Part shown: positions 6,120 to 14,101 of the stretch, piece by piece
How the letters are laid out: every line of letters starts with the position of its first letter
Numbering within the stretch: the first letter of the stretch is position 1
Assembly (NCBI GenBank): GCA_023231165.1
Contig: JALNVY010000022.1
Coordinates: 1-18,313, forward strand
Source of the DNA: Syntrophales bacterium
GTDB lineage: Bacteria; Desulfobacterota; Syntrophia; Syntrophales; UBA8958
Direction: 5' to 3'
Length of the DNA: 18,313 nucleotides
Notes under the pieces: generated by a model
What the model saw: only the letters and a program-made list of their open reading frames with translations
Databases searched by the model: none
Told to the model about the DNA's origin: nothing
Made by a program: the position numbers and the translations under genes

Positions 6120-7640
6120 ATGCGAATAAAACTCTCGGCTAAATTTTTTCTTGCCTTCTTGATGACTTCACTCACCATTATCGCCCTAGTGGTCGTGATA
6201 GGAGGGTGGTATGCCGACCGGGCTTTTTCCGAGTATGTACATAAAATGGAGGTATTACAGCTTGACGAGCTAACGGTTGTGCTGACCGAAGAGTATCGGG
6301 AAAATAACGGCTGGGAAAGGTTAAAGAAAGACAGGCAGCGGTGGCAGCATCTTATACGGCCCCGTGTCTTTGTCGTGGATAAAGAGGCCCCTGATCCCCG
6401 CCCGAATCACCTTCCACCCATGCCGCCGGAGGCAGGAAACAGGGAACGGGATGACCGTGGCCCGCCGCCCGTGATGACGGGCGATCGTCCCCCGGATGAA
6501 GACCGGGGCAAAAAAAGCCCCCGGCCGCCCTTTGCCATCGAGCACCGCCTTACGCTGTTTGACGCCGGGAAACGATTTGTTATCGGCGTATCCTTTTCAC
6601 CGGATGATAATACGCTCCGGGAAATCACCGTTGACGGCGTCGCGGTGGGCTGGCTCGGGATGAGGAATGAAAAAAGATTATCGCGGCCCCATGATGTTGC
6701 CTTTGTCAAAGCACAGATAATGGCTCTTTGTACTATCGGCGCTGTCGCCCTCTTGCTGGCGGCGGCAATGGCTTTTCTGCTTTCGCGGCATCTCCTCGCT
6801 CCGGTACGGCAGCTTATTAACGTCGCCAGGGCACTGACGGCACGGGATTTTAGCGCGAGAATCAAAGTAGAAACAGGTGATGAGCTTGGGCAACTAGCTA
6901 ATGATTTCAACAATATGGCCGCTCAACTGGAGCGCTATGAGCAGTTGCGGCGGCAGTGGCTCTCCGACATATCCCATGAGCTTCGGACCCCCCTGTCCAT
7001 TCTGAGGGGAGAGATCGAGGCGATGCAGGACGGTATCAGGACCACTGACGGCTCCGCCCTGGCCTCTCTCCATGCGGAATCTCTTCGCCTCGGCAAACTG
7101 GTTGATAACCTACATGATCTGTCTATTGCCGATAGCGGAACGCTTTCCATGAAACGCCTGCCCGTCCAGCCGGGTGCGGTCCTCCGCGAGGCACTGCAAA
7201 AATATCTCGGCAGGCTTGCTCAGCGGCATATTACCCTTGTGGATGAGCTGGGGAACCAGCAAATTACCATTCCGGCGGACAGAGATCGGTTGGAGCAGCT
7301 TTTCTGCAACATTCTGGAAAATACTGTACGCTATACCGAATCGCCCGGTGTTTTGAAAGTCCGGCAAGAACTGACAGATGAGATGCTGATTATCTCTTTT
7401 GAAGATTCCGGACCTGGGGTGCCGGAAGCGAGTTTGATCCGTTTATTCGACCGGCTTTACCGTGTAGATCCGTCCCGCAGCCGCGATCTCGGTGGGGATG
7501 GGCTGGGGCTGGCGATATGCAAACAGATAGTCCAGGCTCATGATGGTGAAATCAAGGCTTCTCATGCAAAGTTGGGGGGATTGCTAATCGAAATCGTGCT
7601 GCCCGTGGGCGACATCAGGAGCCGTCCTGTAAACCTTTAA
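6120..7640 (+). CDS. baeS: BaeS-like sensor histidine kinase
   Basis: The protein has 506 residues. Two membrane segments (about 8-30 and 197-222) enclose a periplasmic sensor region, followed by a HAMP domain (about 223-275), a HisKA domain with SDISHELRTPLSI (phosphoacceptor His286), and an HATPase domain with N-box NILEN (397-401), G1 DSGPGV (429-434) and G2 GDGLGL (459-464). The N-terminus (LSAKFFLAFLMTSL) and the partner regulator match the BaeS group, which senses envelope stress and controls drug exporters. It is longer than E. coli BaeS (467), mainly because of a periplasmic Pro/Arg/Asp-rich insert at about 90-138 (PPMPPEAG...DDRGPPPV...DRPPDEDRGKKSPRPP). It is transcribed away from the efflux operon and lies 20 nt upstream of baeR. 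Confidence 0.93.
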   Translation: MRIKLSAKFFLAFLMTSLTIIALVVVIGGWYADRAFSEYVHKMEVLQLDELTVVLTEEYRENNGWERLKKDRQRWQHLIRPRVFVVDKEAPDPRPNHLPPMPPEAGNRERDDRGPPPVMTGDRPPDEDRGKKSPRPPFAIEHRLTLFDAGKRFVIGVSFSPDDNTLREITVDGVAVGWLGMRNEKRLSRPHDVAFVKAQIMALCTIGAVALLLAAAMAFLLSRHLLAPVRQLINVARALTARDFSARIKVETGDELGQLANDFNNMAAQLERYEQLRRQWLSDISHELRTPLSILRGEIEAMQDGIRTTDGSALASLHAESLRLGKLVDNLHDLSIADSGTLSMKRLPVQPGAVLREALQKYLGRLAQRHITLVDELGNQQITIPADRDRLEQLFCNILENTVRYTESPGVLKVRQELTDEMLIISFEDSGPGVPEASLIRLFDRLYRVDPSRSRDLGGDGLGLAICKQIVQAHDGEIKASHAKLGGLLIEIVLPVGDIRSRPVNL

Positions 7641-7660
7641 GGCAAAAGGAGAAAACCATA

Positions 7661-8341
7661 ATGGCCGGTCATATTCTCATTGTCGAGGATGAACAAAAAA
7701 TTGCCGCCCTGCTTCAGGCCTATCTTGAAAAAGCGGGTTACAGCGCCAGCGTTTTGAATCGCGGCGACCAGGTCCTGGCCTGGATAAAACAAAGTCCTCC
7801 CGATTTGATGCTCCTGGATATTATGTTGCCGGGAATGGACGGTATCGACGTCTGCCGGGAAGCGAGAAAGTTCTCTATGGTGCCAATCATTATGATCACG
7901 GCCAAAGTGGAAGAGGTGGATCGACTGATCGGGCTGGAGATCGGCGCCGATGATTATATCTGCAAGCCCTTCAGCCCCCGGGAGGTGGTGGCGCGTGTGA
8001 AAGCCGTCCTGCGCCGTAGGCGCCCGGAACCGGCAGACAGAAAGCTTACTGCCGGACCGCTTGTGTTGGACGAAAGCACTTACCAAGTCGAAGTTATGGG
8101 CAACGAACTTGACCTGACGCCAAGCGAATTTCGGCTCTTGCAGGTATTCATGTCACAGCCGGGGCGCGTCTTTTCCCGGGATGAACTATTGGTGCGCGCC
8201 CAGGGCTACGACTGTGAGGGCTATGACCGTACCATAGATTCCCATATAAAGAATCTCCGGAAAAAGATTGCCCTGCACCTTCCAGATCGGGAGGTGATAA
8301 ATACCGTGTATGGCGTCGGCTATAAACTCAGTTATCTCTGA
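7661..8341 (+). CDS. baeR: BaeR-like OmpR-family response regulator
   Basis: The protein has 226 residues. The receiver domain (4-118) has the acidic pair D10/E11, phosphoacceptor Asp53 in LLDIMLPGMDG, Thr80 and Lys102 (ADDYICKPFSPREVVARVKAVLRRR). The C-terminal winged helix (about 130-224) ends in RTIDSHIKNLRKKI...INTVYGVGYKLSYL. The passages RGDQVLAWIKQSPPDLMLLDIMLPG and DRLIGLEIGADDYICKPFSPREVVARVK are nearly the wording of E. coli BaeR, so I use the symbol. It is phosphorylated by the adjacent BaeS-like kinase and probably activates the divergent efflux operon, as BaeR does for mdtABC and acrD. The RBS AAAGGAG lies about 8 nt before the ATG. Its last 10 bases overlap the convergent ElyC-like gene. 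Confidence 0.95.
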   Translation: MAGHILIVEDEQKIAALLQAYLEKAGYSASVLNRGDQVLAWIKQSPPDLMLLDIMLPGMDGIDVCREARKFSMVPIIMITAKVEEVDRLIGLEIGADDYICKPFSPREVVARVKAVLRRRRPEPADRKLTAGPLVLDESTYQVEVMGNELDLTPSEFRLLQVFMSQPGRVFSRDELLVRAQGYDCEGYDRTIDSHIKNLRKKIALHLPDREVINTVYGVGYKLSYL

Positions 8342-9114
8342 ACACGCATCCAGATCAGACCCAGATATTCATGGATGGCCGCTTCCATCTCGCGCAAAGA
8401 ACCGGAACCGGGGAAGAAAGCCTGGGGATGAATACGCGACTGTTTAACGACCATGTAATTGGTGGGCGCGGCGATCGGGTTCATGCCGAATTTGCGAAAA
8501 AGAGCCATGGACCTGGGCATGTGGATGGCCGATGTCACGAGAATGAACTTATTATCGCCAACGATGTTTGAGATAAATTTTGCCTGATCCGCCGTATCCA
8601 GGGATTTATTTTCCCTTACCATGTCACTTTCACTCATTCCCATCAAAATGGCCGTTTTCGCAAGCGTTTCGCTTTCCGGTGCGTCCTGAAATACAGCCCC
8701 GCCGGAAAGGATGAGTCTGGAGTCAGGGAGTTGACGGTGGAGCCGTACCCCTTCCAGGAGCCGAGCCAGGGAATCCGGGTTAAGCTGGCTGGAAAGGGGC
8801 AGACGCGGATCGGGCAGGGAACCCCCTCCCAGGACAACAATCCATTTAATGTCTTTGGAGTTATGGATATTTTTCGCATTGAGCAAAGGGAAATAACGGT
8901 TTTCTAGTGATACGACGAGCCGGTCGGCCAGAAATCCGTAACTTGCTATCAGGAGCAGGATCGTTCCCAGCGTAAGGAAAATTTTACCAATATTTTTCTT
9001 TCTGGTCATCCACATGAGCATCAAGCCGGAAACCAGCAAGACCAACACAATGGACAAGGGCTGAAAGAGGGGGGAGACAATTTTTTTCAATAAAAAGAGG
9101 ATTTCGGCCATCAT
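8332..9114 (-). CDS. ElyC/YdcF-family DUF218 membrane protein
   Basis: The protein has 260 residues, about the size of E. coli ElyC (YcbC). Two N-terminal membrane segments (about 17-36 and 46-64) are followed by a DUF218 domain (about 90-245) with IVVLGGG (92-98), LEGVRLHRQLPDSRLILSGG (120-139), DTADQA and ILVTSAIHMPRSMALFRKFGMNPIAAPT (191-218). These closely parallel ElyC in wording and order. ElyC affects peptidoglycan precursor (lipid carrier) metabolism and envelope integrity; the biochemical activity of DUF218 is not settled. The start codon overlaps the stop of the upstream CoA-transferase/GNAT gene (ATGA), with an in-frame ATG immediately after it, so coupling is likely. Its 3' end overlaps baeR by 10 nt in convergent orientation. 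The gene symbol is left empty because orthology is not proven. Confidence 0.88.
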   Translation of the reverse strand: MMAEILFLLKKIVSPLFQPLSIVLVLLVSGLMLMWMTRKKNIGKIFLTLGTILLLIASYGFLADRLVVSLENRYFPLLNAKNIHNSKDIKWIVVLGGGSLPDPRLPLSSQLNPDSLARLLEGVRLHRQLPDSRLILSGGAVFQDAPESETLAKTAILMGMSESDMVRENKSLDTADQAKFISNIVGDNKFILVTSAIHMPRSMALFRKFGMNPIAAPTNYMVVKQSRIHPQAFFPGSGSLREMEAAIHEYLGLIWMRVQR

Positions 9115-11003
9115 CGTAACAGGTCTTTCCCCGTCTCCGGGTTCCCGCTTGGCAAGTCGGTAAAGGGCATGGTCAGGTGATAGACGCCGTATTCCATAAC
9201 CGCCTGGATCGGCAGGCCCGCCTTTTCATAAACCTTGAAGATAGCCTTGTTATTGGCAATGATGTCTGCCGTGAACCCCAAGAGGCCTTTCCCCCTGGCG
9301 ACCTTCATGAGCATTTGCAGGATCAGGGAAGCGATCCCCTTGCCTTGATAAGTTTCTTCCACGACAAAGGCCGTATCGGCGTATGGCTGGTCGGCAAGGC
9401 GGACGTACCTTCCTTCGGCGATAATCCTTTCCATCCCCGCCGCCTCAACCACCCCGACGATCGACATGACCTTTCGGTAGTCCACATTTACATATTCCTG
9501 CATTTTGGCATGAGGCATCGCCTTGATCTCGCTGAAGAAACGATAATAGATCGTATGATCAGAAAATCGGTAAAAGAGGCGCCGCATCTCTTCTTCATCC
9601 GAAGGCTTGACGGCCCGAAAGTTGACGGTCAGACCGTCTTTCCAGGTATGGGAAAAGGAGAGATCAAAGGGATACATGGCCCCCGATTCGGAAAGGTAAA
9701 TCTGGTCGGGGAAAAGAATATGGGCCTCTTTGGCCTGTCTGACGAGTTCCGGCCGGTCAGCGGGATGGGCGATGTCAATGAGGGCCTGAGCACGCTCCCG
9801 GACCGTACGTCCTGACATCGAGGCGATTCCGTACTCGGTGATGATAAGATCCAGAGACTCGCGGTTGCTGAACTGGTTAGGGAAATCCTGTACGGAAAGG
9901 AGAATGTTCGCCTCCCCTTTCAAATTGCGACTGGGCAGGGCAAAGACGGCGCGACCTCCCCTGGAGTGCATGGCTCCTGCAAAGAATTCTTCCGCCTGCC
10001 CCGGTCCCCCGCCCACATTGCCCCGCCCGGTATGCATGGCAATATTACCGATGAGATCGATTTTTCGCGCCGGCAGAATAGCCATCATCCGGTCGTTGAG
10101 ACTGATACGGAAGTTATCGGAGACAATGTCGATGCCCTGAAACTCAATGAGGGGGTTGTTATGGAGCCATTTCATCAGATCTGGCGTCCCCTGGGCATAG
10201 GAAGTCAAAGACTTATTGCGGAAATATCCCTTTTTCCGGTTGGTTACCGCGCCGCTCTTTACCAAGTCCATGAGGGCGTCAGTAAAGAAAAAGGTATGAA
10301 CCCCCAAGTCCCGCTTGCGGGTAAGATGTTTCCCCAGGGCCTCGAAGAGAGCTCCGGGATAGAAGGACAGGCAACTGCCATCGGTGATCACGGAGGCGAC
10401 TTGGGCGGCCACCTTGTCCATGACGTCATCGACCGGTTGGCGGGGCAGGTAAATGAGTGGTTCGGAGGCGCGGACGAGGCAATCGAAATCATTGAAATGA
10501 ACGAAGGTATTACCCATTGTTCTGGGGACTTGATCGTTGATTTCTCCCACCACCAGCGTCGCCTTTTCCATAGCATATTTGGCAGCGTCCACGGCAACCC
10601 CCAGGCTTGCGAATCCGGACTCATCGAAAGGTGAAATCTGAATGAAAACAACATCAACCCGAATGGCCCCGGATTCAATGAGGCCTGGGATGCGGGAGAT
10701 ACGGCTGGGAATGAGGTCCACGGAACCGGAGGTAATGGCATCCCCGGCCAACCATCCGGAATAAAAGGTTTTCAGGCGGAACTTGCTGGGAGCAGCCTTG
10801 GACTGAAAGTCAATGGCCTCGCCAAGGCTGACCAATTGAATGAGTTCCAAGTCGGCAAGATTGGTTTTTGTGGCAGACAGCAGGGCCTTGATGAGGGTCC
10901 GCGGTTCCGCTACACCAGTGCCCAGAAAGATACTCATGCCCGGCGTGATACGCTCCAAGACCTCAGCGGTGGAGACGAGTTTTTCGGTGATATCGAAATT
11001 CAT
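9111..11003 (-). CDS. Acetyl-CoA hydrolase/transferase-like domain fused to GNAT acetyltransferase
   Basis: The protein has 630 residues in two parts. Residues 1-440 follow the acetyl-CoA hydrolase/4-hydroxybutyrate CoA-transferase family: FYSGWLAGDAITSGSVDLIPSRIS, DVVFIQISPFDESGFASLG, DLGVHTFFFTDALMDLVKSGAVTN, GGGPGQAEEFFAGAMHSRGG, and ITEYGIASMSGRTVRERAQALIDIAHP. Residues about 460-612 are a GNAT domain with the acyl-CoA loop YQGKGIA (552-558). The same fusion is, to my knowledge, common in Desulfobacterota. In the transferase family the position after 'H-[ST]' in the 'GIH[ST]E' motif is the catalytic Glu; here it is Phe238. The first domain may therefore not work as a classical CoA-transferase. 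No SD is seen before the ATG at 11003. A TTGACA box (complement of 11041-11046) with a weak -10 (complement of 11018-11023) would give a very short leader. It is co-transcribed with the ElyC-like gene. The substrate is unknown. Confidence 0.88.
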   Translation of the reverse strand: MNFDITEKLVSTAEVLERITPGMSIFLGTGVAEPRTLIKALLSATKTNLADLELIQLVSLGEAIDFQSKAAPSKFRLKTFYSGWLAGDAITSGSVDLIPSRISRIPGLIESGAIRVDVVFIQISPFDESGFASLGVAVDAAKYAMEKATLVVGEINDQVPRTMGNTFVHFNDFDCLVRASEPLIYLPRQPVDDVMDKVAAQVASVITDGSCLSFYPGALFEALGKHLTRKRDLGVHTFFFTDALMDLVKSGAVTNRKKGYFRNKSLTSYAQGTPDLMKWLHNNPLIEFQGIDIVSDNFRISLNDRMMAILPARKIDLIGNIAMHTGRGNVGGGPGQAEEFFAGAMHSRGGRAVFALPSRNLKGEANILLSVQDFPNQFSNRESLDLIITEYGIASMSGRTVRERAQALIDIAHPADRPELVRQAKEAHILFPDQIYLSESGAMYPFDLSFSHTWKDGLTVNFRAVKPSDEEEMRRLFYRFSDHTIYYRFFSEIKAMPHAKMQEYVNVDYRKVMSIVGVVEAAGMERIIAEGRYVRLADQPYADTAFVVEETYQGKGIASLILQMLMKVARGKGLLGFTADIIANNKAIFKVYEKAGLPIQAVMEYGVYHLTMPFTDLPSGNPETGKDLLR

Positions 11004-11142
11004 AGTCTGTGCTTGGCGATCTACCCTTTCCCGCAGGTCATGTCAAATGCTCTTTTGATGATAACGGCAAAGGGCTTGACGTAATCACAAAAATTATACT
11101 ACGTAAAATTCCTCATTATTTAACCTTAGAGGAGTGTGCATC
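11004..11142. promoter_or_regulatory. Divergent intergenic region, CoA-transferase/GNAT gene and purB
   Basis: This 139-bp gap serves both directions. Leftward, TTGACA (complement of 11041-11046), a 17-bp spacer and TAGATC (complement of 11018-11023) form a promoter with a perfect -35 and a weak -10. Rightward, TATACT at 11095-11100 is a good -10 for purB but lacks a -35 at proper distance: TTGACG at 11076-11081 is only 13 bp away. A strong purB RBS (AGAGGAG) lies at 11128-11134. No riboswitch-like structure was recognised. Confidence 0.35.
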
Positions 11143-12441
11143 ATGATTCCCCGTTATTCCCGAGAAAAGATGGAACGTATCTGGAGCCCCGAGAATCGCT
11201 ATCAGAAGTGGCTCGATATAGAGATCCTCGCTTGCGAGGCCATGACAAAGATGGGTCTAATTCCGGAAGCCTCTCTAAAGATGATCAAGGAGAAGGCCGG
11301 CTTCAATGTGGACCGGATCGATGAGATCGAAAAAACTACCAAGCACGATGTCATAGCCTTTCTCACGTCGGTGACGGAAAAAGTGGGGGCCGATGGCCGG
11401 TTTATCCACATGGGACTGACCTCGTCGGATATTCTGGATACCTCGCTGGCCCTCTTGATGCAGGAGGCCGCCGATATCCTGCTTGCAGATCTGGAAGCCC
11501 TCCTTGGCGTCCTGAAGCGGCGGGCCCTTGAACATAAATTCACGTTGATGATCGGCCGTTCCCATGGCATTCATGCCGAACCGATTACCTTTGGCCTGAA
11601 GATAGCCCTCTGGTATGGAGAAATGCAGCGAAACCGGGACCGCCTCTTCAGGGCGAGGGAGAGCGTAAGTGCCGGCAAGATTGCCGGGGCCGTGGGGACA
11701 TTCTCGTTCATCGATCCCTTTGTCGAGGAATACGTCTGTGCGAAACTGGGCCTCAAGCCGGCCCCCGTTTCTTCCCAGATCGTTCAGCGGGACCGTCACG
11801 CCGAGTTTTTCTGCACCCTTGCCATTATTGCCTCTTCCCTTGATAAATTTGCCCAGGAAATACGGCTCCTCCAGCGGACGGAGGTTCGGGAGGCGGAAGA
11901 GTATTTCTCCCCCGGCCAGAAAGGTTCATCCGCCATGCCCCATAAGCGCAATCCCGTCCTTTCGGAGAATCTGTCCGGTCTGGCCAGGCTGATGCGCTCC
12001 TATGCAGTGGCAGCCCTGGAGGACATTCCCCTCTGGCATGAGCGGGACATCAGTCATTCCTCCGTGGAGCGGGTCATCTGTCCCGATGCGACGATCCTCC
12101 TGGATTTCATGCTCAGCCGGTTTACCGGCATGGTCGAAAAGCTGGTGGTCTATCCCGAAAGAATGCTGAAAAATCTCCAGATGACCCATGGCGTCATTTT
12201 TTCCCAGATGGTCCTCCTCAAGTTGATTGATAAAGGGTTGTCTCGGGAAGACGCCTACGCCGTCGTCCAGAGACAGGCCATGCGCTCCTGGGAGGAGGGA
12301 AGAGATTTCAAGTCTCTCCTGGCTGAGGATGAACAGGCGAAGAATTATTTGGGGTCTGACGAGCTTGACGCCATCTTCCGCACGGATAATTTCCTGGGAA
12401 AGGTGAATTTCATTTTCAATCGCGTCTTTGGTAAGGAATGA
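11143..12441 (+). CDS. purB: Adenylosuccinate lyase
   Basis: The protein has 432 residues. It catalyses two steps of purine synthesis, releasing fumarate from SAICAR and from adenylosuccinate. The family signature SSAMPHKRNP (262-271) carries the catalytic flexible loop serine. TSSDILDT, His68 (TKHD) and His141 (GRSHGIHAEP) fall at the same numbers as the catalytic histidines of B. subtilis PurB. I chose the ATG at 11143 because AGGAG lies 8 nt upstream. An in-frame GTG at 11134 would overlap that RBS and add only three residues (MCI). The N-terminus MIPRYSREKMERIWSPENRYQKWLDIE is standard. It converges with nadB with 3 nt between their stops and no terminator visible. Confidence 0.97.
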   Translation: MIPRYSREKMERIWSPENRYQKWLDIEILACEAMTKMGLIPEASLKMIKEKAGFNVDRIDEIEKTTKHDVIAFLTSVTEKVGADGRFIHMGLTSSDILDTSLALLMQEAADILLADLEALLGVLKRRALEHKFTLMIGRSHGIHAEPITFGLKIALWYGEMQRNRDRLFRARESVSAGKIAGAVGTFSFIDPFVEEYVCAKLGLKPAPVSSQIVQRDRHAEFFCTLAIIASSLDKFAQEIRLLQRTEVREAEEYFSPGQKGSSAMPHKRNPVLSENLSGLARLMRSYAVAALEDIPLWHERDISHSSVERVICPDATILLDFMLSRFTGMVEKLVVYPERMLKNLQMTHGVIFSQMVLLKLIDKGLSREDAYAVVQRQAMRSWEEGRDFKSLLAEDEQAKNYLGSDELDAIFRTDNFLGKVNFIFNRVFGKE

Positions 12442-12444
12442 TGA

Positions 12445-14049
12445 TTATTTCGCGATAATGGTGTCCCGCCGCCAGTGAACATCGTCCCGTTCGGGAAAAT
12501 CGATGTTGTAGTGCAATCCCCTGCTTTCTTTTCTCATCCGTGCGCAGCGGACAATAATTGCCGCCACCGTGGCGATATTGCGGAGTTCCAGCAGATCCCG
12601 GGTAATGACGAAATTCCGGTAATAATCATCAATCTCCCGGGAAATGAGATCGATGCGCCGGTCCGCCCTTTCCAGGCGCTTGTCGGAACGGACGATGCCC
12701 ACATAATGCCACATGCAAAGCCTGATTTCGTCCCAGTTATGAGAGACGACAATGGATTCATCGCTTTCCGTAGCCCCCCGGGGGTCCCAGGGGGGAATGG
12801 TGATGTCTTCATCCCGAATGTGTTCAAAATCTTTCTGAATTCTTAAAAAAGCACGATGGGAGAAGACAATCGCCTCCAGGAGGGAATTACTTGCTAAACG
12901 GTTGGCCCCGTGCAGTCCTGAGCAGGAGACCTCACCAAAGGCAAACAGCCGGTCGATGCTCGTCTCTCCGTGTTCGTTGATCAGGACGCCACCGCAGAGG
13001 TAATGGGCGGCGGGGACGACCGGTATGGGATCGGTGGCCATATCGATGCCATAGAGGAGGCATTTTTCGTAAATGTTCGGGAAGCGGGACATTATAAAAT
13101 CACGGTCCTTATGGGAGATGTCCAGCAGGACATAGTCGTCCCCTGATTTCTTCAGTTCCGTATCGATGGCTTTAGCCACTACATCCCGAGGGGCAAGACT
13201 CTTCATGGGGTGATACCTTTCCATAAAGGGCTCGCCGTTTTTAAGCCTCAGGATCGCTCCTTCGCCGCGGACAGCCTCGCTGATCAGGAAGGATTTAGCG
13301 TCGGGATGAAAGAGGCAGGTGGGATGAAACTGGATGAATTCCATGTTGGCGATTTGAGCGCCGGCCCGATAGGCCATAGCAATGCCGTCGCCGGTGGCGA
13401 TGTCCGGATTGGTGGTTACCAAATATACCTTGCCGCAGCCCCCGGTTGCCAGGATTACATATTTTGCCTTGAAGGTGTGAACCCGATTATTATTGAAATC
13501 GAAGACATAGGCGCCGATACACCGGTTTGCTGAAATATCGGTCCGGCCGGTGACAAAGGACTCCATAATAAGGTCGATGGCTATGAAGTCCTCATAAATG
13601 TGGACGGTTTTTTTACGGCTGACATATTCATTGAGGGCCCTTTCTATCTCCCTGCCGGTCAGGTCCTTGGCATGGAGGACCCGGCGCCGGGAGTGACCGC
13701 CTTCACGACCCAGATCGTAGCGATAGTTACCGACGCTTTCGTCTCTGGTGAATTCGACTCCCCATTGAACAAGCTCCTTGACTCGCTCAGGACCTTCCTC
13801 TACGACGAAACGGACTACGTCTTCCTTACAGAGATCAGCCCCGCAAGTGAGGGTGTCCTGAATGTGGGAGGCAAAGCTGTCTTCCTCGTCCTGAACCGCG
13901 GCGATGCCGCCCTGGGCGTAGTTGGTGTTCGATTCGAATTTGCCCTTTTTTGTCACAACGGCCACCGTTCCCAACTCTGCCGCCTTGATGGCGAAACTGA
14001 GGCCGGCAATGCCGCTGCCGAGAATAAGAAAGTCAGTCTGAGTCTCCAT
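12445..14049 (-). CDS. nadB: L-aspartate oxidase
   Basis: The protein has 534 residues from the chosen ATG. This FAD flavoprotein oxidises L-aspartate to iminoaspartate, the first step of de novo NAD synthesis, probably with fumarate as electron acceptor in an anaerobe. It shows the dinucleotide motif LGSGIAGLS (11-19 region), GREGGHSRRRVLHAKDLTG, QFHPTCLFHP, SEAVRGEGA, APRDVVAKAID, AAHYLCGGV, and GLHGANRLASNSLLEA. The C-terminal helical domain (about 420-534) is complete. An upstream in-frame ATG at 14058 gives three more residues (MCI), but GAGG lies only 2 nt before it versus 11 nt before the ATG at 14049, so the inner start is slightly preferred. The gene is divergent from tsaD, and nadA and nadC are not in the window. 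Confidence 0.96.
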   Translation of the reverse strand: METQTDFLILGSGIAGLSFAIKAAELGTVAVVTKKGKFESNTNYAQGGIAAVQDEEDSFASHIQDTLTCGADLCKEDVVRFVVEEGPERVKELVQWGVEFTRDESVGNYRYDLGREGGHSRRRVLHAKDLTGREIERALNEYVSRKKTVHIYEDFIAIDLIMESFVTGRTDISANRCIGAYVFDFNNNRVHTFKAKYVILATGGCGKVYLVTTNPDIATGDGIAMAYRAGAQIANMEFIQFHPTCLFHPDAKSFLISEAVRGEGAILRLKNGEPFMERYHPMKSLAPRDVVAKAIDTELKKSGDDYVLLDISHKDRDFIMSRFPNIYEKCLLYGIDMATDPIPVVPAAHYLCGGVLINEHGETSIDRLFAFGEVSCSGLHGANRLASNSLLEAIVFSHRAFLRIQKDFEHIRDEDITIPPWDPRGATESDESIVVSHNWDEIRLCMWHYVGIVRSDKRLERADRRIDLISREIDDYYRNFVITRDLLELRNIATVAAIIVRCARMRKESRGLHYNIDFPERDDVHWRRDTIIAK

Positions 14050-14072
14050 GATGCACATCGCCTCAAAAGGTA

Positions 14073-14101
14073 TTTACAACTCTGCGAAATTTCTATATAC
14101 C
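14073..14101 (+). promoter_or_regulatory. Promoter for tsaD operon
   Basis: TTTACA (14073-14078), a 17-bp spacer and TATACC (14096-14101) form a good sigma70-type promoter. The predicted start is near 14108, about 35 nt before the tsaD ATG, with room for the GGGGAGG RBS. Its -10 overlaps that of the minus-strand nadB promoter. Confidence 0.45.

Noticed and set aside
6407..6913. 168-residue minus-strand frame within baeS
   Set aside because: It is Ser/Arg-rich antisense of the kinase, has no recognisable domain, and lies over the well-supported coding region.
9177..10634. Two long plus-strand reading frames (212 and 222 residues)
   Set aside because: They are antisense shadows of the CoA-transferase/GNAT gene, with no family-like content and no good start signals.
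11134..11142. GTG at 11134 as purB start
   Set aside because: The GTG overlaps the RBS (AGGAG at 11130-11134); the ATG at 11143 has correct spacing.
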